A stretch of DNA of 64,000 bases from Omphalotus guepiniiformis (GCA_028554645.1 JAQOOI010000022.1:2604001-2668000), one strand, 5' to 3'. Positions 32,279 through 45,000 are shown, counted from the stretch's first letter. Notes: a model not told the origin generated them from the letters alone. Numbers and translations: made by a program.

Positions 32279-33623
32279 ATCAAAACGCTATGAAATGCGA
32301 TACGACATTTTGGAAATGTCCGGTTTACTTTTCCTATAACGCTTGTCACGACCCTCATCTGACGCGTTCTCTTGCCTTGATCTGCAATGTCTTTCACGCA
32401 AAACTCGCAAAAGCATGACTCTCATATTCGCATTGGACTTTTTAATCAAACTATCTTATATTTTTTTGCTTTCGTACGTATTTGCATCTTTTCACTGTGT
32501 TTTTATTTCCGAATGTGTAGCATCTCCTCCTGTTAACGTCTTCTCCGTGTTGGGAATATTGTATTTGGCCTGTTCTTAATAATCTTGTTCACAAGGCTTC
32601 CGCTGGTGCTCTCGAGGTGTCGTTACCAACTCTGCCCATGCGTTACGCTCACTTCGCTATTGCCGTTTTTGCCTGTTGCTGTATCTACATACTCGATGTA
32701 TTTCATCGCTAATGTTTGCCTTGTATGGCTCCATTGTAATCTTGACAGCTTCTTTCTAGCCTCAAACTTGCGCGATTCTCTGGAAAGATATGTATTACAA
32801 CATCTAGTCTAGACATGCTTCGAAAACACTTCTGGAACCAATATTTCTGGTGTTCCAAGCTCCAGAGCCTCAGAGCTCCAAGGGTAGTGATCTTCTGCCT
32901 CATGGTCCTGTGTCGATCGTGTTCTGGCGTCGGTTCCGGTAGACTCTAATAGGCGCGTTTTCATCAACTGCACAAATTTAACCTATACCCTAGTAGTAAG
33001 CTGCGGGGAATTCAATACTCGAACCATTGTTCATGCTTCGGTATACCAACAGTCAATGGCCTCTCATAGACCAACTCAGTAGAGGAAAATTCGTACACAT
33101 GCGTTCATCCAGGCGTCATATTGCCGCAACCAGAAGTTTTGTATGTTCCGAACTGCTCCCCCAGCGGAATCGCCTTCCAAGCCACTTTGGCTCCCAGGAA
33201 TGGGAGCCTGGCTCACCTTTCTGCTGGGGCAACCGGTTGAGGGAGAGCGAGGACATATGCACACAACGTTCGGAATCCCATAGATACTCCGCGTTAGAAG
33301 CCTGTGACTGGTTGGGTTTTCAACGTTCTGCTTATGAGTAAGCGCACTCAAGTAAAAGGAATCCATAAACTCATTGAACACCAAAAGCACCGGGGGTGGA
33401 TTCTATATTAATGCGGAATGCGGAATATTAAGAGAAGTTCTGTATTGTATTCAGATGTACACCGAAGGGCTTCACCTAGTTTAGCTGGTTGGTTCTGTTG
33501 TGGGTTGACTCCACACCCCGAGGAGCCTATTACCGTGCCCGACGTCATCTTGCTCACCAACGTGGAAATATTCGACGAGTATTTATGAGGGGACTGAAGT
33601 TGCTGCAAAGGAAGCCTGACAAA
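32279..33623. other. 3' UTR of the BTG gene and unannotated sequence
   Basis: From 32279 to about 32820 the sequence is T-rich and looks like a long 3' UTR. From 32820 to 33623 there are ORFs of up to 104 codons on both strands (for example 33027-33341 + and 33076-33390 -), overlapping each other, with no recognised motif. Confidence 0.35.
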
Positions 33624-33989
33624 ATGCCCACACTCAGCCTTGAACAAAGGAAACAGCATTACTCACGAAGGCTTGCGGAGTACACACTTCGCCAGTGGAA
33701 TACTGTTCGTCGAAGTCAGTCATTGGAGGGAGAACTAGCGTCGCGCCGGAAATCGTCAGATAGAAGGAACAAACAGCATGAAGACCAAACGGAAGGCCGT
33801 AGTGCCCCTAACAAAACGCCGCCGCTTGAAAATAATAGAGACGGTTGGTGTACAGAAATTTCTCTCTGCAATAGCTAACTTATGCGCGGATGACTGACTT
33901 TGAAGGCGTACAGGTAGTCGATTCCGGGCACTCGCCAGGGCATGGAGAAAAGCTAGAGAAAAGCAGCCGCTCACAGCTGCTTGACTGAA
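33624..33989 (+). CDS. Possible orphan gene: small Arg/Lys-rich helical protein
   Basis: Not recognised. From the ATG at 33624 the reading begins MPTLSLEQRKQHYSRRLAEY and continues TLRQWNTVRRSQSLEGELAS. A strongly basic, Gln-rich stretch follows and then PLENNRDG. A donor GTTGGT and acceptor GCGTACAG (about 33842-33908) would join it to SRFRALARAWRKAREKQPLT, ending AA and TGA at 33989. Both parts look like amphipathic basic helices, which favours a real product, but the donor is unusual and there is no family support. An upstream in-frame ATG at 33489 would add 45 residues. Confidence 0.35.
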
Positions 33990-34474
33990 CCCATTATCAT
34001 CAGTGAATCTGATTAGGCACCCATGCGAAGTCATCTTTCGCATCAAACCAGATTCAATTGATGTAGCCAGCGCCGAGATGACAGAATGATACCCAGCTCG
34101 TACCCTCTCTGTACCCTGGCCCATTTAGTCTTCAGATAGGGTACTTGTTCTCGACCGTATTACATTCTGTAACAATGTTTTAGTTGTCCTTTGTAGCAAA
34201 TAGCACGTTTTTATCACCTTTCTCAGAAGCTGAACATGATTCTTGTGCAATGAGGACATGGCGACGACTTTGGGGAAGCTCAGGGGAAATTTATATTACT
34301 TAAGACTTAAACTTTGACGACTTTTGACGTATCGGAGTTCCCGTGACTTTCTGATCGGACTTAGTAGTAGTTAAAATTCTCTTGGTTTCCCCAAACATTT
34401 CAAGGTAAAAGTGCTTTCTCGTCTCTCCTAACTTAAACCATCTTCCTGCGATTACTGTCTCTTTCTTTCGAGTC
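33990..34474. other. Intergenic region upstream of biotin synthase
   Basis: A 485-bp region that presumably holds the biotin synthase promoter. No gene or clear TATA box. Confidence 0.35.
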
Positions 34475-36034
34475 ATGTTTCGTCGCTTTTCCCCTCGATC
34501 CCTCCAAATCAGTCGTTATCTAGCCACTCATGCGTCGCAGCAACCGGCTATCAACGCTGGTGTGACCAGACATAATTGGTCGAGGCAAGAGGTCCAGGAG
34601 ATATACGATAGTCCTCTCCTCGACCTCGTCTTTCGTGCCGCTTCCGTGCATAGAAGGCATCAGGATGCCAACAAAATCCAGCTTTGTACACTTATGAACA
34701 TTAAAAGTGCTTGCTTTTCGCCTTATCTGCCTGAAAACACTGAATGATTGGTATTTTACCAGCCGGGGGATGTAGTGAGGACTGTGCGCACATCATAATC
34801 ACGTCTGTGAGATCTGTACTTATCGTGAACAGGCTCCTATTGCTCTCAATCATCTCGCTACTCTACTCCCACGAAAGCATCTCGTCTGGTGGACATCGAG
34901 CCGGTGCTAGAAGCTGCGAGGAAAGCGAAGGAAAACGGAAGTACTCGGTTTTGCATGGGCGCAGCATGGAGGGATCTCGCAGGACGTAAAAGAGGTTTCG
35001 AAAGAATCCTACAGATGGTGAAAGAGGTCCGCGGAATGGGGATGGAAGTTTGCACCACCCTTGGGATGCTATCCCCTGATCAAGCCCGGCAACTGAAAGA
35101 AGCGTGCGTTGTTTTCTTTGGGGCATCGGAGTTAAGGGACTGATATGTGCTCTCACTAGTGGTCTGACCGCATACAATCACAACTTGGACACTTCTCGGG
35201 AGTTCTACCCCAAGGTTGGTTTCCCCAGTGCATCATCAGAAGTATATGCGATATGGTCTTTTAGGTCATCACCACTCGCTCATACGATGAGCGGTTGGGC
35301 ACGATTGAAGCAGTTCGCGAAGCTGGTATCAGTGTGTGTTCGGGTGGGATACTAGGACTTGGTGAAGAAGATTCAGATAGAATAGGCCTAATTCGGGAAG
35401 TCGCCAAGTAAGTTCCACCTGGGCCAGTTTGGACTTGGCTCTGACTGCTGCGGTTCAGCATGCCCGAACACCCAGAATCATTTCCGGTAAATGCTCTGGT
35501 ACCAATCCCGGGCACCCCGTTGGAGAAGAATGAGGTGAGATTCCTGTCGTGCTAGTAGCCTTGATCGCTCAGTCTGTTTTGATAGCGCGTTTCTCATCAT
35601 ACTCTTGTTCGCACGATTGCGACTGCACGCATTGTTCTTCCGACAACAATCATTCGCCTTGCTGCCGGAAGGAATACTTTGTCGGAGTCTGAACAGGCTA
35701 TGTGCTTCATGTCCGGAGCCAATGCAGTCTTTACCGGAGAACAAATGCTCACCACTCCCTGTAAGATCTTTTTTTTCTTCTTCTCAATCACAGTACTAAC
35801 GCTTACATTTCGGTTCCCTGGACAGGTTCTCCTTGGGATGAGGTAAGTAGTTTTATCTCGGGTGTTTCCGACTACGCTCATGCAGCACCAATTTAGGATA
35901 AGGCAATGATGAGTCGATGGGGATTGGAGGGGATGCGAAGCTTTGAGCAAACCAATGTCGCTCGCAAAGAAAAGGCATCGGTCGATCTCGAAGAAAAACC
36001 CAAGACAGAGTCGTACTTGAGGGGCGAGGTGTAA
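34475..36034 (+). CDS. BIO2: Biotin synthase, mitochondrial
   Basis: Radical-SAM enzyme that inserts sulfur into dethiobiotin. It starts [20 protein letters not shown], a mitochondrial presequence. Next are [46 protein letters not shown] and the radical-SAM cluster motif [20 protein letters not shown]. Then come [133 protein letters not shown] and [20 protein letters not shown], ending SYLRGEV. The CxxxCxxC motif is split by an intron inside the second Cys codon (T|GC; donor GTGCGC, acceptor GAACAG), which keeps the spacing exact. Several short GT-AG introns. Confidence 0.95.
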
Positions 36035-36533
36035 ATGAGGATTTGAATTCGTGCTTGAGAGAAGTATGTAGAGTGAAGTCCACACGTGGAAGACTTAGAA
36101 CTGATAAAGAACCTGTTTGTAGTACATAGACTCATAGATGGAGATATACGCTGTGCGCACACGATTTTCTGTTGTGACTAAATTGAGAGAGAAGGCTCAG
36201 GCATCTTTTACTACTTTAATCTATGTAAGATCAATACTGACGCCTCTTCAGTTTGATCAAATACCGGCGGGGACAGAAACAAATTCCTTGTTCCTGAATT
36301 TTGCCAATGGCAGGGGAGAACACTTAGTTGACAAGAGTTCGAATTCTTTTCGGTCTGTATTTGCTTCACGTCAGGTCGTCAACAGTCAAACGCAGGCTCC
36401 TGGCAGTTTTGGCTCGTGTTCTTCTGAAAATCAAGACCAAGACAGTTTTCTCGTTCCTATCTTGATCTCCTTATATTCAATGAGATTTCTCTTTCCATTT
36501 GATTGTCGATGAATTTTGAGTCGCTGGTGTACC
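36035..36533. other. Intergenic region between BIO2 and the exonuclease relic
   Basis: A 499-bp region: BIO2 3' UTR and upstream side of the next gene. ORFs such as 36138-36512 have no recognisable motif. Confidence 0.35.
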
Positions 36534-37620
36534 ATGTCTCGGTCAGAGTTTTCTACATCGGTGCCCTCCTGCGACTCCGATGCCAGCTCTCCTACCGGGG
36601 CACTTTTGCCTGCAACAACGCCCCGAATGGGTACAATGGTGTCAAGAGGCTATGCCTCTCGTCCTCACACCCCAAAACATTTTCCTCCACACAAGTGTGT
36701 AAAGCGCTCATTGTGAAGTGCGTCTTCTAACCAGTGATTTCATTGGTAGGTATGTATCTGTCGGCACTGTGCATGTCTATATTGGCTCGACTCAGATGAA
36801 ACAGATCCCAATGGTCGCGTTAGTCCTTCAATTTATTCTATTCCACCTGCTCAACACTGATTATAGGGATGTAGGCGCGTAGTGAGTAGAAATGCGATAC
36901 TCCATGCCGAAAGCAATGCTTAACGCGGTCGAACTAAGTCCATTATAGACTACCATGGTCGCACCCTACTGGATACTTTTATACACCCTACGTAGGTTTT
37001 GCCCTTTACGATCCCTATTTGTAGCAGCTAATGCTTCACAGGCATCATGTGGAAGACTATAGATCTCCGGAGACGAATCTCCAACCAAGGGATCTTTTCG
37101 GCGGTAAGTACAGCTTTGATATGGGGTGCCTGCCTGATTTTTTTTTCAGCTCCTTCTTTCCAAGAAGTCCAACATCGCGTAGCAGCACTCATTCAAAACA
37201 AAATCATAGTGGGGCACTCCCTCTGGGTGTTCCTTTCAGTAAGCCTGAAATATCACCGTGTCTCTTCATGCCAAATTTATTTATTTGTTCAGATTATGGG
37301 TCTGTCGCATCCTGCGATAGATACGCGAGACCTTGCGTTATTTCTCCCTTTGCGCCGCAAAATAAAATCAGGAAAAGTGGTTGAATTGCAAGACCTAATT
37401 CATTTCTACATGGGTAGAAAAATTGGAGCGGGTTACGAAGATTCAGTTCGTCTTCAATTATGTTTCATCTGTATCCACTGAACATGGTGTATAGCTCGAG
37501 AACACCCGAGCTTGCATGGATCTATTTCGCTCGTGCGAAGACTTGTTCGAAAGCCTCGTCTCCTCCGGTCTCTGGCCAAGTGACCTTCCTCCAGCATCTT
37601 TCTCGCGATATTTTTCCTGA
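36534..37620 (+). pseudogene. Decayed DEDDh RNA exonuclease (REX4/ISG20-like)
   Basis: Relic of a 3'-5' RNA exonuclease. Still readable are the N-terminus MSRSEFSTSVPSCDSDASSP, KYVSVGTVHVYIGSTQMKQI, IIDYHGRTLLDTFIHPT, HHVEDYRSPETNLQPRDLFG, APSFQEVQHRVAALIQNKII, VGHSLWVFLSIMGLSHPAID, TRDLALFLPLRRKIKSGKVV, the Exo III-like GYEDSLENTRACMDLFRSCE and the end ASFSRYFS. The exon that should carry the catalytic Asp-x-Glu (LDCEMVGVG) is ruined around 36865-36920: only GAT TAT AGG GAT GTA GGC GCG TAG remains, followed by more stops, a frame change before RNAIL, and a donor GT changed to GA (GAAAGC). In GHSLW(N)DL the Asp is Phe. Downstream exons keep canonical introns, so decay looks recent. A sequencing error could explain one defect but not all. 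Confidence 0.7.
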
Positions 37621-37795
37621 CTTTATAAGTGTGAACATAGAATAGAAATATTAGAACCTGTTGCCGTTAGAGGGTACAGATGTATGTAATTCAAAAGTGT
37701 ATTCCCCAAGTACTATAAATCACGTGGTCGTCGGCATTTTCCGTCGGATAATCAAATTGGTCTGACTTTTTATCTGAGCAGTGGACGGCTTTCCA

Positions 37796-38895
37796 ATGGC
37801 AACTGACATTATGCGACTGGGTCAATCATCGTCAAATTCTGTTCATGCAAGCTCGAGCAATCATAAACGCTCTCGTCCGCCGCCCGAAGAGTCTGTTCAT
37901 TCTTGCCTATCCGTGACATCTATTAACAGGTTTTTCAGCGACGAATCTGTCTTGCTCCCTTTGAGCGATCAAAACGCGTGGTATTATCCCTCGCATGGAT
38001 TTGACTCTGAGGAATGCATCGATGTGATACCTTATCGAGGCAATTGGGGTATCAAAAGCGCGAAGGGAGCGAGATGGGCTCGCAGAGGTAAAATCACATC
38101 ATGGGGACCAAGCACAGATGATTGGGAGGTATGCAGACGTGTTTGACTCGGTATTCGAGTATCTCTCAGATTTTCATTGGTTTACGACAGGCGGAAGAAC
38201 GTTCAAGGAAGCGCATAAAAATGCTTTTGCCAAAGGATAAACGGTCACCCTCTCCGCCGTCACTTCCTCATTTATTACGTTCGCCATCACCGCCACTTGT
38301 TTCTCCGTACCCTCAGCCTACAAGGCAGCACCTCACTTACTCATCGTTTGTCATGGATAAAGCGGTTACACACTCTTTCCGCTCCAACCTCTTGGATGAA
38401 TTGGAACACGCCACAAATGGCCTAATTGAGGGAGAAGCTACAATGAGAAGAGCCCTCGGGCGGTTATGGCAAGTCATGAGCGAGGATCCAGATCAGAAAA
38501 AGGTCGAGCCTCCAGTGGTGGCAAAACGCGAAGATGAAGATGTAGAGGCGGGCGGGCAGGGCGAACGGCCCAAACGACTTGAGCGTGCGCCCGACTTAAC
38601 CCCACCGATTCATAAACTGTTCTTATTCTCGTACCCGAGCAACGCTACCCTATATAGCGAACAGTCTCACTTCACATCACCGGAAACTCAACAAGGCAAC
38701 CTCGAGAGAGCTATGGCCGTTCTGCGAGAGCTTCAAGATGATGGCCGGGAGTACGTGGAACGGCTACAAGAGATCAGAGAAGGATTGGGAGATATCAGGT
38801 CACATCGAAATGGAATTTGGGACATGGTACGAGAGAGAGTTGTTCAAGAGCTACAGGATGTGGCATATGAAGCTAGCCCAGTAGAAACGATGTAG
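37796..38895 (+). CDS. Rxt2-like transcriptional regulator (Rpd3L complex), 345 aa
   Basis: Rxt2 is a subunit of the large Rpd3/Sin3 histone deacetylase complex in yeast. Exons 37796-38128 and 38191-38895 join in frame to 346 codons. The N-terminal part has ECIDVIPYRGNWGIKSAKGA and RWARRGKITSWGPSTDDWEA, then EERSRKRIKMLLPKDKRS, which resembles the Rxt2 N-terminal domain. A Ser/Pro-rich linker, a Glu/Asp-rich segment and a C-terminal predicted coiled coil (ERAMAVLRELQDDGREYVER, LQEIREGLGDIRSHRNGIWD) follow. The family call rests on the N-terminal block alone and is from memory. The first ATG in frame is 37796; an open frame extends upstream to 37781 without an ATG. Confidence 0.55.
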
Positions 38896-39212
38896 CGTTC
38901 ACCACTGGTGATTCATGCAGGTGTACTTCATTACCCCCGTGTTGTAAAACAAATATGCATATGAATGTCATGGCATCCTTTGAATATGTCCATGTACTGT
39001 ATACATTCAGACTGGTCAGCTCAGGAACATATCAAAGTTGCCAGGCAACTGCCGGGTGTCATGTGGAAGTACATAATTCTTTTTATCCTTCATCCACGGT
39101 GACTGACTGACGAGAGGCAGATATCTCAGTCTACCTTCTTTTCCAAATCTTCACGTTCTCTTCAAACCATACGTTCTTTACCAAACAAAAAACCTTGAAA
39201 ATTTTATAAGGA
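38896..39212. other. Intergenic region
   Basis: A 317-bp region between the Rxt2-like stop and the membrane-protein ATG. A pyrimidine-rich stretch at about 39125-39180 precedes the ATG. Nothing else was seen. Confidence 0.35.
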
Positions 39213-41306
39213 ATGAACGCGTTTCGTCGCGGCCAGCGTAGGGCTCTTTTGCATCGCAAGTTTCATGGAGTACCTGCTGGTTTGGACGCTCGCTTCAGCC
39301 CTACTGCTGTCTTTACCGACCCCACGGTGACGGATGATGATCCTCTAGCTGGAATCTTCGGTACGAAGACTTCTGGTAGGTGTACACCTCTGCTTTGCGT
39401 TGCTTTTGCTTAACTTTTATGTAGTAGCCACCGCTGCGAGAACTAGTGTTGCATCGTTGGCACCGGTCATTCCGACGACTGCTAGTTCGACCTCTACCAC
39501 ACCGGTTATATTATCTACTTCTTCTGTTGTTCATGTTGCTACCTCCAACTCCATCTTGGCCTCGGTTTTTTCCCCTACTGTTTCTACACCCGTGGTTAAT
39601 ACCCCTTCTATCTCCGCATCGTCTTCGGCTCCGTCTTCATCTTCAAGGGCTGCGACGTCCGCATCTGCTGCTGCATCTGTCCCCGTAAAGGCTTCCTCCA
39701 CCAATTCACTACCTGTAGTGACGCATGCAACCTCTACAAATGTTTCAGCATCAGGTGTAGATGCAGCAGCAGCTAGCACGAGTAGTGCTGCAACGTCAAG
39801 TGCCACTGCTACCCATGCCTCAAGCACTGGGGCTATCGTAGGTGGCATTGCCGCGGGTCTACTGGGTGTGGTAGGTCTGTGTGTGGTTATCGCCTTCTTC
39901 CTCGTAAGTATCACTTCTATCCTGTGTGTAGTATTTGTTAAGGAAACGTCATGTAGCGTCGTTGGCGCAACCGCAGAGATGATTCAGTGTTCCGCCCCGA
40001 CTCGTTCCGTCGGTCTGCAGTGCTCCTGGATAGTCCACCTACACACGAGGACACGATTCAGCGCGGTTTTAATCCTCCCCCGAGCATGACTCAGAGAAGA
40101 TTTGATGCACCCGATACCATGTCTTTCGGTACTCAGTACGGTGCTCCTGGTCCTGCCTATATGCAGAATGATGCGTATGGCTATGGTGCCATGAATCAGT
40201 ACCAGCAACCTTTCCAGCAGCCGTACAGTCCCTATACCCCCAATTCCGCCGCTCCAATGGTGTACGCTCAGTCACCGTTCTCACCAATTGCACCATCTGT
40301 GGGTTCCTCTGCTGTCAATTCTTACGGTTCTGCACACGATTCGCAAGTCGGAATGTTGGCATCCGCAGAGTTTTTGAACAGGTCGCCTTCTGGGCGTACT
40401 CTTGCTGCCACGGCTATTCCTCCTACTTTTAACCACTCTGCCCAAAATCAGAATCTCGAACAGTATGCCGCATACCCCGAACTTTCAAGGGATCCCGCTC
40501 GTCTTAGTATGCCCATTCCCACAAGTGAATATGTCGACGTCACTCGATCAAGTGTCACACCCTTCCAGGCCGCTCAGTACGCTGAGATCTCCAAGAAATT
40601 GAACACGCAGCCTCCGAACGGGCTTCCGACTCCAGAGGTTGACCAATATGTCCACTCTCGACAGCTCAGTGCTCCTCAGGAAGCTGAGGAAATGAGTAGG
40701 AATGATGTTACACCTGCTTTCATTGAAAGGGATGCTGTATCGCCCTTCGCTGACCCTGTTGTGGCTGCAGACGTTCCGGATCATTTGGAGAGTCATGAAG
40801 GTCATGCAAGGGAACAGGATGGTGACGATCTTAATGCTCACGAGCTCGAATTCCCAGTGCCTCCTTCCCCCGTTGTCACCGCGCCCTCGAGATACAGGAT
40901 TGATTCTATGCCCCCATCTCTTCCGGAAATTCGTGTCCAATCTCGATCATCTTTTGCTACGTACGACTTTCCCTCTTCTGCGAGAGCTAGTCCTACACCT
41001 GGAGACACCCCTCTTTCGAGTGAATTCTCGAGTGAAATGAACACTCCGACTGGTCGAGGCTTGATGGCACCAGGTAGTTTCCCTACTACACCAAGCCCAT
41101 TAGCGAGCAGCTTCGTCATCCAATCACCTCCTGCTACTCAATCCGCCTTCTCCGCTCCCTCGAGTTCTCAGATTGATGGATCTATGTCCGAGGCACAGAA
41201 GAAAGAGGAGGAAAAGGTGCCACCTGAAGTTCAGACTCAACTACGCACTGACACGAAGAGACCCGAGACCGTATACGACCCTGAAGATGCCTATGGTGGA
41301 ATTTAG
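39213..41306 (+). CDS. Single-pass membrane protein with Ser/Thr-rich ectodomain, 663 aa
   Basis: Function unknown; architecture resembles fungal cell-wall stress sensors (Wsc/Mid2 type), but no WSC domain is present. Exons 39213-39375, 39425-39903 and 39957-41306 join to 664 codons. Residues 1-54 are basic (MNAFRRGQRRALLHRKFHGV) and have no signal peptide. Residues 55-185 are a mucin-like Ala/Ser/Thr/Val stretch. A transmembrane helix follows, STGAIVGGIAAGLLGVVGLC plus VVIAFFL, with an immediate basic stop-transfer RRWRNRR. The remaining 440 residues are a Ser/Pro/Tyr/Gln-rich cytoplasmic tail containing MNQYQQPFQQPYSPYTPNSA and ending RPETVYDPEDAYGGI. Cys is almost absent from the ectodomain. 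Topology (outside N-terminus) is inferred from the charge distribution. Confidence 0.75.
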
Positions 41307-42040
41307 ATTCGTGATGGTCCCAACACCGGCATCTCTGTATATTGACGAGATTGGCTGTAAAGGTATATAAATGATTGTGCTGTGGGCTGGGAATCCTGGC
41401 AGTTGTCTTCATCATCTTGTGCTATACTCTTGTTCTTCAGTTGCGTTTCTTTCTGATTTGGTCACTTTATGGATGGATGGATGATGGACAGCTGGTTCTT
41501 GAGTCTTGATTCCCTCCTTTTACTCCACTCACTAGTCTGTAATGCTGCTGTCTTTTCACGTATACGCATCTGTCCCGATTGGTTCGGACGCAGTAGGGTC
41601 GTATCTCTTGCCTTGCCTCTTCAGCTGTTACTTTGCGCGCTCGTTTCTTGCATATCACTTTTTTCACCTTACTCGTCTCGGATGAAACGAGACCTTGCAT
41701 TATTTACCCACAGGAGCGGTCTAGTTTTATACCCTGACCTATATTTTCATCTTATTTTTCATCTTTAGATCTTCAATGGGCTCTCACGAATGTTTGTTTT
41801 TTTTTGGGTGTCGAGACTGTTTCGTAGTTGAACCAAGTATAAATTCTTGCATCTGTACGCAAATGTATGTCTTCCTGGACATAAGTAATAAGGGTTCCCC
41901 GACATCAATTAATTGTTGGACCTTTTTTTATAACCGAGTGTGGGCGCCCCACATAACTGGCGTAATCGCGGGCGTCTATGACTAAACTTTGCTTGCTTTT
42001 CACCACATTCTAACTTTTTGTTTCTTTGCTGTCGACAGAG
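41307..42040. other. Intergenic region upstream of the Blm10 gene
   Basis: A 734-bp region. It contains a short GGAT-type tandem repeat (ATGGATGGATGGATG) near 41470 and T-rich stretches at about 41790-41800 and 41920-41930. The sequence GTCGACAG directly before the Blm10 ATG may be the end of a 5' UTR intron. No gene seen. Confidence 0.4.
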
Positions 42041-45000
42041 ATGACTTTGACATTACCGGACATCTCTTCAATGAATCTACATGACCCAGGGCCCAACTTC
42101 AACCATTTATTTCCGGAAGGTGCTGATGAAGATGATCGGTACCTTCAGAAATTGAAGTCCTACGCAAAATCGTTACCCTACTCAATTGAACCATACTCAA
42201 AGATGATGAACATGCTAGATTTCATCCTTCTTAGAATTGTGCAATGCGTTGAAGCCAAAGACTACGAAGTAGGGCTTCTGCAGTGGGATAGTATGCTGAC
42301 TTAGTGAGTGCGGCGTTCATGTCGTGTGCTGTAATTCGCCTGACCTTTTCATAGTTGGAGTATGCTAAAATACCCCATCCCAAAGGAAAAGCGTGTTGCA
42401 CTTGCCAAAATCTATTTCCATGTCAGCACTACGCCGGGAATGCCCGTTCAAATCATCGCGACTTGCGCGGACGGGTTCAAAACTCTCACTCAGTCCAAGA
42501 AAAAGATTTCTATCGAGGATCTGAGACTCCCGTGGAAACCTATATATGAGATTCTCAGCCAAGACCTCTTCTTGGACCGACGGCAGTTTGAATACACGTA
42601 AGGGGGAATAGTAGACCGAAACCAATCTCGATGACTTATACGCATCTTGTTTTGCAGTCAATTGTCATGGTGCATGGGTTATATTGCCGACAACTCAAGA
42701 CGTTTCTTTCACCCTGCCGCCATCAGTGAAATGTTATCTACATTCATACCTTTGCTGAATGGTACACAGCTGGATGTACGTCTTAAACCATATCTTGTTC
42801 TTCTAGTAAGCTGAAATTTAGGAATTTAGAGCATTCTATCGTCTCAGTACTACCTTCTCACATTTCTACCATTAAGCCACCCCCAGTCTTATCTCCCGAT
42901 GTTCTTTCGGATGTGGGAGTCTATTAACTCCTATATATATGATGAACGCATGTTGCATTTTCTTTCTGAACTGGCGGAACTGCACGTTTCTCCTGAGGTC
43001 AGTGATCCTCGTAAGATTGCTGACCTTCCCGACGATGAGAGATCTGAGGGTGAAGGTAGACCAAAATGGGCCACCGACGATGTAAGCGAGCTTACATACT
43101 GGCCGGGTCTTTATAAAGATGTTGGCATCTTCACTGAGCACGAGTGGAGCTTGCTCATGTGTAAATGTTTGGTGTCAATGGGTAAGTCTCAAAAAGCTTG
43201 CATGATGGGTGTAAGCTAATCCGCTTCAGAAATCCCCCTCGCTGATGCTGGGTCTCTAACCACCGGCCCCTCTGCTGACAATCAAGCTGGGTTCGAGATT
43301 GGTCGTCTGCCGAAGCCCAATTGGAGAATATGTACGTCCTCACACTGATGAATTTAAGGCATTCTAGTGATATAGTCCTTCCATATAGCTTCTCTTGCGC
43401 GGATTATCGTTTATTCTATGGCACCCGACGGAAATCCTGCACCTCCTTCGAACGCGCCAACACCATTCTTCACTCCCCTGCCTTCGGGAATGAGTACGCC
43501 TTTACCAACAAGCACTTTAGGGGAGTATCTTTCGGCCCCCTTAGGCAAGGGTGTACACAACAAAGGAAAGAGTTATCTTGCGGGCTCGAGAGCGCTCGAC
43601 TCGCTTGCGAGGTTGGTTGCCTCAGTCGAAAGTTTTTTCCATCCCTCCAACTCGGGATCATGGACTGCCGACGTATGTACCCAATCATTTCAGAGCGGAG
43701 GTGGGGATGTTCCGAAACCCTCATGACCTGTTCGATCCCTCAACTCAGATACTAACAACTGTTCCTTCTTGTAGTTGAGTGCCTTCCTCAAGTCAATCGT
43801 TTATAATTTCAATAAGCGTGAATCACACTCATTCTTAATATTCAGTTCCTCATGCTCACGCAAGGTTTCACAGGATGGTACGAAGAACGACAGCCAGACT
43901 GCGAGACTCCATTGGTTGGCACATTATGATCTCAATCATCCTGCTTCGTCTGACTGATGTTCCGCAGAACCGACGGCTGACAAGGGCTATGAAGAGAGAA
44001 CTCGTGAAGTCACTCAGAACAGTGGTTCTTCTTGCCATGTTCTCTGAAGATACTGTCACTGTTTCGAATATCCAGAGCTGCTTGAAGTCGATGAGTATTA
44101 TGGAACCTGACTTGGTTCTTCACCCTGTTCTAGAGCGGGCAGTTCCTTCATTAGAAGCATTGGTCGAAGTAAGTGGAAATCCTTCTGTTCCAGCTAGTAC
44201 TAATCTCTTCAAAGACTCAGCGAACGATTGCTGTCATCAAGGCACTGGGTGCCGTGGCACCTGCAATAGTCTCCCGCGATGTGTACTATCCTGGAGCGAA
44301 ACATCTGGTCCCAATTCTCGAGCTTTTGATTCCAGGTATTGATTTGGTACGAATATTAAGCCTATCGTCATAGCTCTTTGCTAACCCAATCTCTATAGAA
44401 TGATCCGTCGAAAACTGTAGGTCAGACCGTTGGCGACGTTGGTATCTTATTGACACTGTTCAGCTCTGTACTACCGCCTTTCTTGTCGAGATATCACAGT
44501 ACATCCAGATTGGCGACATGATGTCCTCAGACGATTCGGCATCAATGCCAATGGACTCGGTGACAACGGAAACAAACAAAACGCCTCCAAGTTTGTCCTG
44601 TGAAATGAATGGATTTGCGGAGTTTCTTTCAGATATGGAACCTCGATGGTCTCCAGAAGAAGAAGATAAGCTGTTGAAGGTCAGTTCGACGAACAAAGCC
44701 AGCTATGAAGATTGACGTTGGCCACACAGGAAACCACCGGAAGTTTTGCGGATTGGGTGGCTAACTTCATCCGTAGAGTGATACAGTTGATGGAAAATCT
44801 TCCGGACGAGGGTCCGAATGGGTCGGCGGGCGGCGCCACTGAAGGTAGTCTGATTTCGTGGCTGTCATTTTATTAGATTATTGATGTCCTCTTAGTGCAG
44901 GTAGTCGATGCGGTGGCAGGGGCATGTAATCAAATATGTGTTCATCTCTCAGAACCTTTGTACGATCTAGTGCTCAATATGGTGTTTGACTACGCCAGCA

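Noticed and set aside
33027..33390. Overlapping 104-codon ORFs on both strands
   Set aside because: They occupy the same DNA, have no recognisable motif and no splice-supported extension.
39531..39914. A 127-codon minus-strand ORF rich in Ala, Glu and Asp
   Set aside because: Antisense shadow of the Ser/Thr/Ala repeats in the membrane protein's ectodomain.
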